From the NCBI RefSeq assembly GCF_001500065.1, contig NZ_LQIN01000034.1, forward strand, positions 62,001 to 126,000: a stretch of DNA of 64,000 bases, written 5' to 3'. Shown one piece after another: positions 58,623 through 64,000 of the stretch (position 1 is its first letter; every line of letters starts with the position of its first letter). This stretch comes from Mycobacterium sp. IS-3022. Its GTDB lineage: Bacteria; Actinomycetota; Actinomycetes; Mycobacteriales; Mycobacteriaceae. Under the pieces are notes generated by a model. That model was not told where the DNA came from. It ran no database searches and saw only the letters and a program-made list of their open reading frames with translations. The translations under genes and the position numbers were made by a program.

Positions 58623-59086
58623 GAGCGGATCAGCTCCTCGACCGCGACGCCGGTCTCACCGACGCGCACCGGTGACGCGGCGTTGAACTGCGCGTCGTCG
58701 AGCGCGGTGAGCATCGGCGCGGCGGGCGCCAACTCACCGGACGCGACATCGTCGAGGTGCATGTACTGCGCCCGGACACCCGTCGCCTGGTTGAGGAAAC
58801 TGCGCAGGGTGCGGCTCATCGCGGCACCGGCCTCAGCGGCGGTGAGCTCACCATCGCGGTGCCGGCCGGCGATACGCCGCACCGCTCGCGTGAAACGGCG
58901 GCGCAGCAGCTTGCCGTGCAGCGAACGCACCGCAGGTATGCGGCGCAGTCGTCGCGACGGCAGCGTCCACACGAAAACGCCGACGTACCAGGCGATCACG
59001 AGGAGGGTCAGCAGCACGCCGAGCCACAGCCACGCCGGCGAGTACGGTATCGGCCCGCCGACGAACCGCAACAGGTCATCCGGCAC
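58613..59086 (-). CDS. Single-pass membrane protein with a cytosolic helical domain (MoxR operon)
   Basis: 157 aa. One membrane segment (PAWLWLGVLLTLLVIAWYVGVFVW) after a short external start, then a basic helical part (SLHGKLLRRRFTRAVRRIAGRH) and a conserved-looking C-terminal region (MSRTLRSFLNQATGVRAQYMHLDDVAS). This corresponds to the DUF4381-like gene found between DUF58 and VWA genes of MoxR operons. It overlaps DUF58 by 11 bp. Function unknown. Confidence 0.78.
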   Translation of the reverse strand: MPDDLLRFVGGPIPYSPAWLWLGVLLTLLVIAWYVGVFVWTLPSRRLRRIPAVRSLHGKLLRRRFTRAVRRIAGRHRDGELTAAEAGAAMSRTLRSFLNQATGVRAQYMHLDDVASGELAPAAPMLTALDDAQFNAASPVRVGETGVAVEELIRSWP

Positions 59087-59948
59087 GGGCGAACACCCCG
59101 GTCAACTCGACGAGCCGGGCGCGGATCTGGCTGCTGGCGGCGATTCTGGTGTGCGGAACCGCGCGCGTGGTCATGAACTCGTCGAGTCGGTGCGCCCGCA
59201 TCTGCTCGGCGCGACGATAGGCGGCCAGCACCCGCGGGCCCAGCGTGGCGGTGTCGAGGACGAAACGCCCTGTCGAGACGTCGAAACCAGCGCGATCGTC
59301 GGCGGTGGTGCCGACGGCGGGCATGTCGGTCACCGTCGCCCACATGACATCGTGGCGGGCGGTCAAGCGCGTGACGGCGTCGCTGAGCCGTTCGTCGACC
59401 TCCGGTTCGTCAGAAACCACGACGATCAGCATCGGATGCCGGTAATGCGTTGCGACGTAATTCAGTTGACATACGATGTCGCTGCGGCCGGCTGCGTTCG
59501 CCGTGTGACCGTAGAACCGGTGCAGCAGGCTCTCGATGTGTGTCTCGCCGCGGCGTTGGCGGATGTTGACACAGCCGCGCGCGTCACCGAACACCATGCC
59601 GATCTGATCGGAGCGGCCGAGCGTGATGAGCCCGAATGCGCCGATGATGTTCACGGCCACATCGCGTTTGAGTTCGCCGCTCGGTGTCAGCGCGGTCATG
59701 TTGCGGCCCGCATCGGCGACGATCAGCACCTTGTGGTGTTTTTCGGACACGAAGCGCTTGATCAGCACGTGGCCGGACCGGGCCGAGGCCTTCCAGTCGA
59801 TATCGCGGACGTCGTCGCCGGGCACGTAGGGCCGCAGATCGTCGAATTCCAGGCTGCGGGTGTGCACGAGCGCGTAGCGGCCGCCTTCGAGCATCCCGCG
59901 GGTGTCGGTGCCGAAGTGCGTCCTCGCCGTGGTGAGGTGTTTGCCCAT
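59076..59948 (-). CDS. DUF58 domain protein (MoxR operon)
   Basis: 290 aa. The DUF58 core is clear: RSLEFDDLRPYVPGDDVRDIDWKASARSGHVLIKRFVSEKHHKVLIVADAGRNM, where the last strand is the start of a VWA-like fold with DAGRN in the MIDAS position. DUF58 proteins are standard partners of MoxR ATPases. It is soluble, unlike the other members of the operon. It starts 7 bp after the MoxR stop. Confidence 0.92.
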   Translation of the reverse strand: MGKHLTTARTHFGTDTRGMLEGGRYALVHTRSLEFDDLRPYVPGDDVRDIDWKASARSGHVLIKRFVSEKHHKVLIVADAGRNMTALTPSGELKRDVAVNIIGAFGLITLGRSDQIGMVFGDARGCVNIRQRRGETHIESLLHRFYGHTANAAGRSDIVCQLNYVATHYRHPMLIVVVSDEPEVDERLSDAVTRLTARHDVMWATVTDMPAVGTTADDRAGFDVSTGRFVLDTATLGPRVLAAYRRAEQMRAHRLDEFMTTRAVPHTRIAASSQIRARLVELTGVFARAG

Positions 59949-59955
59949 GGCGGCC

Positions 59956-60957
59956 CTACGGGACTCGAACCGCTTGCAGGACAGCGTCGATGATCAGCTC
60001 GGGGGTGACGTTCGCGCTGGCGGCCTCGAAGCCGAGGATGAGCCGGTGCCGCAGCACGCGGTGGGCCAGCTTGGCGATATCGCCCGGAATGACGTGGGCG
60101 CGGCCGGAGAGCAGGGCCAGCGCCCGGGCGGCGTTGCAGAACGCGATGGTGGCGCGCGGGCTGGCACCGTATTCGATGAGCCGGGCGAGTTGGCGCGGCA
60201 GGTGCTGGTCGGGTTCGCGGGTGACGCCGACCAGTTGGCTGGCGTAGTGCATCAGCGCGCGGTCCATGTGGATGTGGCGCACGACGTCCTGTAGCCGCCG
60301 AACCGCGTCGAGACCGGCGACCGGCCTGCTGCGGTGGTTCTTGTCGTACAGCCCGGCGTCCATCCGGAACATCACCTCCACCTCCTGCTCGGCGGAGGGG
60401 TAGTGCACGACGTCTTTGAGCATGAACCGGTCGGTCTGCGCCTCGGACAGCGGATAGGTACCTTCCTGGTCGACGGGGTTCTGCGTCGCGATGACCAGAA
60501 ACGGCTCGGGAATCGGGTACTCGGTGCCGGCGATCGTGGTCTGGCGTTCCTCCATCGCTTCGAGCATCGCGCTCTGGGTCTTGGCGCTGGACCGGTTGAT
60601 CTCGTCGAGCAGCACGATGTTGGTGTGCACCGGGCCGAGCTGGGTGACGAACGAGTTGGTCGCCGACTCGTACACCTGGGTGCCGATGATGTCGCTCGGC
60701 AGCAGGTCCGGTGTGCACTGGATACGTCGGAACCCGCCGTCGATGGACTCGGCGATGACGCGCGCGGCGGTCGTCTTCGCCAACCCCGGCACGCTCTCGA
60801 TGAGGATGTGGCCGCCCGCGAGCAGGCCGATCAGCAACGACTCGCGGAGATTCTCCTGGCCGACCACCTTGGCCGAGAACGCGTCGGAGACAGCGGCGAC
60901 GATGCGCTGCGCCTCCGCGAGATCGTGCTGGTCGATGCGTGTCCGTGCTGCGGTCAT
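59956..60957 (-). CDS. MoxR family AAA+ ATPase
   Basis: 333 aa, first gene of a six-gene operon. Walker A is ESVPGLAKT (residues 54-62, a family variant with Ser-Val-Pro-Gly), Walker B NIVLLDEINRSSAKTQ, sensor 1 IATQNPVDQEGTYPLSEAQTDRF, and the C-terminal lid domain is complete. MoxR ATPases act as chaperones that activate or assemble partner proteins, with VWA and DUF58 proteins as adaptors. The particular client here is unknown. Confidence 0.95.
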   Translation of the reverse strand: MTAARTRIDQHDLAEAQRIVAAVSDAFSAKVVGQENLRESLLIGLLAGGHILIESVPGLAKTTAARVIAESIDGGFRRIQCTPDLLPSDIIGTQVYESATNSFVTQLGPVHTNIVLLDEINRSSAKTQSAMLEAMEERQTTIAGTEYPIPEPFLVIATQNPVDQEGTYPLSEAQTDRFMLKDVVHYPSAEQEVEVMFRMDAGLYDKNHRSRPVAGLDAVRRLQDVVRHIHMDRALMHYASQLVGVTREPDQHLPRQLARLIEYGASPRATIAFCNAARALALLSGRAHVIPGDIAKLAHRVLRHRLILGFEAASANVTPELIIDAVLQAVRVP

Positions 60958-61099
60958 GAATGCCTTTCGGGTCCGGCTGCCGGATGCGGATACCCGGGCC
61001 AGGGTATCGACACACCAGTTCGGTTGTCGGACCTGCGTGAAAACCTGGCATCAGGTACTCAGCCTGTGGTTGAGATTCATCAAGCAGGAGGCGATTTGT

Positions 61100-62065
61100 G
61101 TGACAACGTGGGAGTCTGGTCTCGAATTCGAGCGATACATCGCAGGGTTACTTGATCACCACGGATACGTGGTTCGCAGTACAAAGCTGTCGGGCGATTA
61201 CGGTGTCGACTTCGTGGCAGTTAAGGGCGGCGAAGTGGTCGCAGTGCAATGCAAGCGTTTGACTGGTGTCGTCGGCCTCGCAGCGGTTCAGCAAGTGGTC
61301 GCTGGGGCAGCGATGTATGGCTGTACGTCCACGATGGTGATCTCTAATGGGTCGTTTTCCGCCGCGGCGGTCGCGCTTGCTGAGCGCCACAAGTGTCGAC
61401 TCATCGACGGAGTTGAGTTGACCGGACTTGCCGTTGGCTATATCCACCAGCGCGGAACCGATCTAGAACAACTCGACACCTTGTTTTCTCGACGACCGCG
61501 TGAGTGGCATCGGTTCACGCGCGACGGGCGGCTCGCTCTCATTCTCGCCCGAGAGGAAGCGCGAGACCTCCATTCCGAGGGAGTCCAACCTGTCCATCTT
61601 GTGCTCGGCGTCGTGCAATCCGCTGGGAATCATCTCGCAACGATGCTCAGCGACTTCGGGCTGGAAGCTGAAGTAATTCGTGGCCGGATCAGTACGGCAT
61701 TGTTGGACGACCCGACATTCGAGGACGACGCAGAAGCGTTGCGCGCCATTGGGATCGACCTGCACGCCGTTCGGGACAAGATCGCTCGCACCTTCGGTGA
61801 GGACGCCTGGAACAATGCGCTGCGCAAGTCGGGTTGGCGCAGGCGCCGATACGGCCACCTTCCGTTCACCAAGGCGTCGAAGAAGGCGCTCGAACTCGCG
61901 TTGCGAGAAGCGTTGGCGCACAAGGATTCGACGATTGGCTGCGAACACGTGGTCCTGGGCATCCTGCGCAGTGGTGACCGCTCGGCCGTCGGGCTGATCA
62001 CCGAGCACGTCGATGCGGATCGGCTGCGCGAAGAAATCGTCGGACTGCTCGACGAGGCCGCTTAA
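61100..62065 (+). CDS. Mrr-like restriction endonuclease domain fused to two Clp-N repeats
   Basis: 321 aa from GTG 61100, with AGGAGG eight bases upstream. Residues 8-110 form an Mrr-type nuclease fold: E11, GDYGVD with D37, and VQCKR with Q50 and K52 are the E-D-QxK catalytic set. Residues 145-190 (LILAREEARDLHSEGVQPVHLVLGV) and 258-317 (FTKASKKALELALREALAHKDSTIGCEHVVLGIL) are two Clp N-terminal repeats, the substrate-docking unit of ClpA/ClpC. No ATPase domain is present. Third codon positions are less GC-rich than in the neighbours, so horizontal transfer is possible. It lies between the MoxR operon and a convergent sulfotransferase gene. Confidence 0.85.
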   Translation: MTTWESGLEFERYIAGLLDHHGYVVRSTKLSGDYGVDFVAVKGGEVVAVQCKRLTGVVGLAAVQQVVAGAAMYGCTSTMVISNGSFSAAAVALAERHKCRLIDGVELTGLAVGYIHQRGTDLEQLDTLFSRRPREWHRFTRDGRLALILAREEARDLHSEGVQPVHLVLGVVQSAGNHLATMLSDFGLEAEVIRGRISTALLDDPTFEDDAEALRAIGIDLHAVRDKIARTFGEDAWNNALRKSGWRRRRYGHLPFTKASKKALELALREALAHKDSTIGCEHVVLGILRSGDRSAVGLITEHVDADRLREEIVGLLDEAA

Positions 62066-63312
62066 GCCAGGAATCGATCGACGTAGGGGGCGAACCGCCG
62101 TCGCAGGTCTTCGGGGTCCAGTCCGAACAACTCCGCTGACGTCGCGACCCGGCCCAGCCGGCCGCGTTGGTGCCCGGCCAGATAGTCGGCCATCGCGGCG
62201 CGCGCCTCATCGGTGAGTGGCTCACCGGCCAACTCGTAAACGCTTGCGGCGGTCCCGATTTCGTCGGCCATGAAATCGTCGAAGCGAACGTCGATCGAGC
62301 GCTGCGGTCCGATGACATCGCGGTCGCGGACCAACGCGTTGAGCATGAGCTCGAGCCGGTCCACCCAGCACGCCGCGATCTGCTCGACCGGCACCGGCGC
62401 GCAGTGCATCCGCGCCGAGTACGTGAGCATCGCCAGCATCGACAACACCACCGGCACCGGATCGCGATGGGTTGCGATCACCACCACGCCGGGGAACACG
62501 CGGTCGAGCACGGGCAACTGCTCGAGATGCTGCGGCGACTTGAGCAGCCAGCGCCTGCCGCCGCGCAGGAACTGCAGCGCCTTGAGCTGGGTGGCCAGGT
62601 GCTCGTAGTGCGGCGTCTGGTCGTGGGCCAGGTAATAATCGCGCCACCGCGGTACGTGCCCGAGCGTCTCGAACAACATCGTCGAAAAGTCGTTGGCCAG
62701 CAGCTGGATCTCCTCGTGCACATGGTCGGTCGTCATCTCGTGCATCAGCGCGAAGTGCGGCATCACGGCATTCATGAACTCCACCGCGGCGTCCATCCGG
62801 GTGCGCCGCGGGTCCGGTTCGATGCCGGCCTCCGACGGCAGCGGAAACGGCTCGTTGCTCTCCCAGTAGGGGATGGTCCGGAAGGTCCGCCCGGCGGCGA
62901 GCAGGTTGTGCAGATGCGTCGTGCCCGTGCGCGGCAGACCGGCGATGACGACCGGCGGCGCCAACTCGATGTCGTGGATCTCGGGGTGCCGGGCGAGCAG
63001 GTCGGTCAGCAGCAGACGGTTCTTCAGCCACTGCAGCAGCTGGGCGTGGAAGTTGACGACGCCCGCATCGTGCAGGCCCGGAATCTCCTGCAGCGCAGCG
63101 AGAAACACGTCGAGGCGCTCGCGGTAGTCGTCCGCTCCGAAGTCGTCGAGCCCGGTCTCGGCGCTGGCCTTGGCGTGCAGCGCGTCGGCGTCGAGTGGGC
63201 AGTCGGGCGCCATCGCGGCCATCATCTCGCGGAGCGGCTCCATCTCGGCGGGGAAGCGGGGCTCGGCGAGGTCGTCGAGCACGACGGGCGCGGGTGCTGT
63301 GGTGTCGGTCAC
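62062..63312 (-). CDS. Sulfotransferase family protein
   Basis: 416 aa. The PAPS-binding P-loop is VIAGLPRTGTTHLHNLLAAG, followed by RTIPYWESNEPFP and a 3'-phosphate region near VVVIATHRDPVPVVLSM. The fold is of the sulfotransf_3 group abundant in mycobacteria, where some members sulfate lipids or glycans. The acceptor is unknown. It is transcribed divergently from a TetR gene, with 28 bp between their start codons; the other end overlaps the Mrr-Clp-N gene convergently by four bases. Confidence 0.92.
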   Translation of the reverse strand: MTDTTAPAPVVLDDLAEPRFPAEMEPLREMMAAMAPDCPLDADALHAKASAETGLDDFGADDYRERLDVFLAALQEIPGLHDAGVVNFHAQLLQWLKNRLLLTDLLARHPEIHDIELAPPVVIAGLPRTGTTHLHNLLAAGRTFRTIPYWESNEPFPLPSEAGIEPDPRRTRMDAAVEFMNAVMPHFALMHEMTTDHVHEEIQLLANDFSTMLFETLGHVPRWRDYYLAHDQTPHYEHLATQLKALQFLRGGRRWLLKSPQHLEQLPVLDRVFPGVVVIATHRDPVPVVLSMLAMLTYSARMHCAPVPVEQIAACWVDRLELMLNALVRDRDVIGPQRSIDVRFDDFMADEIGTAASVYELAGEPLTDEARAAMADYLAGHQRGRLGRVATSAELFGLDPEDLRRRFAPYVDRFLA

Positions 63313-63340
63313 AGCGAGTTATGTTACTGTCAGTTTCGTA
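63313..63340. promoter_or_regulatory. Short divergent control region between the sulfotransferase and TetR genes
   Basis: Within this 28-bp gap are TTAC (63324-63327) and GTAA (63338-63341) inverted arms, with the small palindrome ACTGTCAGT (63326-63334) between them. The gap is too short for two separate promoters, so one TetR site would control both directions. Confidence 0.45.
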
Positions 63341-63916
63341 ATGACGACGGAAATCGGGCGACCTCGTGACAAACGCATCGACGGCGCCGTCTTGCGCGCG
63401 ACGGTCGAGCTGCTCGGCGAGACCGGTTACGCGGACCTGACCGTCGAGGCGATCGCTCGTCGGGCGGGAACCAGCAAGCCCGCGATCTACCGCCGCTGGC
63501 CGGGCAAGGCACACGTCGTGCACGAGGCGGTGTTTCCGGTCAGCACCGCCACCGAACTTCCCGATACCGGATCGCTGCCCGGCGACATCCGCGAAATGGT
63601 CCGCCGGACGGCCGGCGTGCTGACCACCCCCGCCGCCCGGGCCGCACTGCCCGGGCTCGTCGGTGAGATGGCCGCGAACCCGACACTGCACGTGGCGCTG
63701 CTCGAACGCTTCGCCGACGTGCTGTCACGCGGGCTGACCGACCGACTCGACGCGGCCGTCGCGCGCGGGGAAGTCCGGCCCGACGTATCGGCCGCCGAGG
63801 TCGTCGAGGCGGTGGCGGGCATGACGTTCATGGCGTTGATCACCCGCGGCGACGGTCTGGACGACGGGTGGGTGGACCGCACCGCCGAATTCATCACGAG
63901 AGGACTCAGCGCATGA
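63341..63916 (+). CDS. TetR family transcriptional regulator 4
   Basis: 191 aa from ATG 63341. HTH: AVLRATVELLGETGYADLTVEAIARRAGTSKPAIYRRWPGK, the TetR/AcrR-type group with the RW after YR typical of the C-terminal TetR_C_16/AcrR branch. The rest (residues 80-190) forms the ligand domain. It is divergent from the sulfotransferase and overlaps the next gene by four bases, so both sides may be targets. Confidence 0.93.
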   Translation: MTTEIGRPRDKRIDGAVLRATVELLGETGYADLTVEAIARRAGTSKPAIYRRWPGKAHVVHEAVFPVSTATELPDTGSLPGDIREMVRRTAGVLTTPAARAALPGLVGEMAANPTLHVALLERFADVLSRGLTDRLDAAVARGEVRPDVSAAEVVEAVAGMTFMALITRGDGLDDGWVDRTAEFITRGLSA

Positions 63917-64000
63917 CCGACCACGAATCCACCAAGGCGTGGCACGAATTGCTCGACACACTCGGCGGGCTGGACCGCAGCTTCCTCGAGGGGGATCGCG
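63913..64000 (+). CDS. Start of a further gene (DUF1214-like candidate), cut by the window edge
   Basis: ATG overlaps the TetR stop. The first 29 residues (MTDHESTKAWHELLDTLGGL and on, then DRSFLEGDR) resemble the opening of mycobacterial DUF1214 proteins as I remember them. The reading frame is open to the end of the window. Only this tentative family suggestion can be made. Confidence 0.5.
   Translation, partial: MTDHESTKAWHELLDTLGGLDRSFLEGDR

Noticed and set aside
60491-61099. An N-terminal extension of the Mrr-Clp-N protein opposite the MoxR gene
   Set aside because: The region is antisense to MoxR; GTG 61100 has a perfect AGGAGG at the right distance.

Overview
The window is chromosomal DNA of a mycobacterium, most likely a rapid-growing environmental Mycolicibacterium-type species. 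The evidence is high GC with strong third-position bias, many GTG starts, dense ATGA or GTGA overlaps, and a gene order from about 22.3 kb to 55.5 kb that matches, from memory, the M. tuberculosis Rv0495c-Rv0531 segment (ppx, proC, the BldC-like HTH gene, the 33-aa basic ribosomal protein, galE2-like, PlsC-like acyltransferase, HadD-like dehydratase, serB1-like HAD phosphatase, glutaredoxin-like, hemA-hemC-hemD-hemB, hemL, ccdA-resB-ccsB). No rRNA, tRNA, CRISPR array, insertion sequence or phage gene was seen.

Region 1 (1-22.0 kb) is an accessory catabolic cluster, all on the + strand. It holds four Baeyer-Villiger-type flavoprotein monooxygenases, six short-chain dehydrogenases, three full-length and one drastically shortened 'metal-dependent hydrolase' (PF10118-type) proteins, a CocE/NonD-type hydrolase, a saccharopine-dehydrogenase-like reductase, an SRPBCC protein and two TetR regulators. 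The genes repeat as modules (monooxygenase + SDR + PF10118), which implies internal duplication. A plausible reading is oxidation of a hydrophobic secondary alcohol to a ketone (SDR), conversion to an ester (monooxygenase) and hydrolysis (CocE-type enzyme). The substrate is unknown. A shared 14-bp operator-like motif lies upstream of the first SDR and upstream of the first TetR gene.

Region 2 (22.0-39.4 kb) is the conserved core: a cysteine-rich Rv0495c-type protein, exopolyphosphatase, proline synthesis, envelope-lipid genes on both strands, then tetrapyrrole synthesis hemA-hemC-hemD-hemB followed by four small membrane proteins.

Region 3 (39.4-47.7 kb) interrupts the core between the hem operon and hemL. 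It holds an MpaB/DUF2236 oxygenase with its own TetR gene, a PPOX-family protein overlapping a cytochrome P450, two unknown genes, a 41-aa basic protein, a CynX/NimT-type exporter divergent from a GntR regulator, and a divergent pair of deazaflavin(F420)-dependent nitroreductase-like genes.

Region 4 (47.8-55.5 kb) is core again: hemL, a phosphoglycerate-mutase-like protein and the system II cytochrome c maturation operon (TlpA-like lipoprotein, CcdA, ResB, CcsB), then a MinD/ParA-like ATPase, a previously easy-to-miss 53-aa membrane protein and a DUF4229 protein. Palindromic repeats have entered the coding sequences of ccdA and resB.

Region 5 (55.6-64.0 kb) has a six-gene MoxR-DUF58-VWA-like operon on the - strand, an unusual Mrr-like nuclease fused to two Clp-N repeats, a sulfotransferase-like gene divergent from a TetR gene, and the beginning of a further gene.
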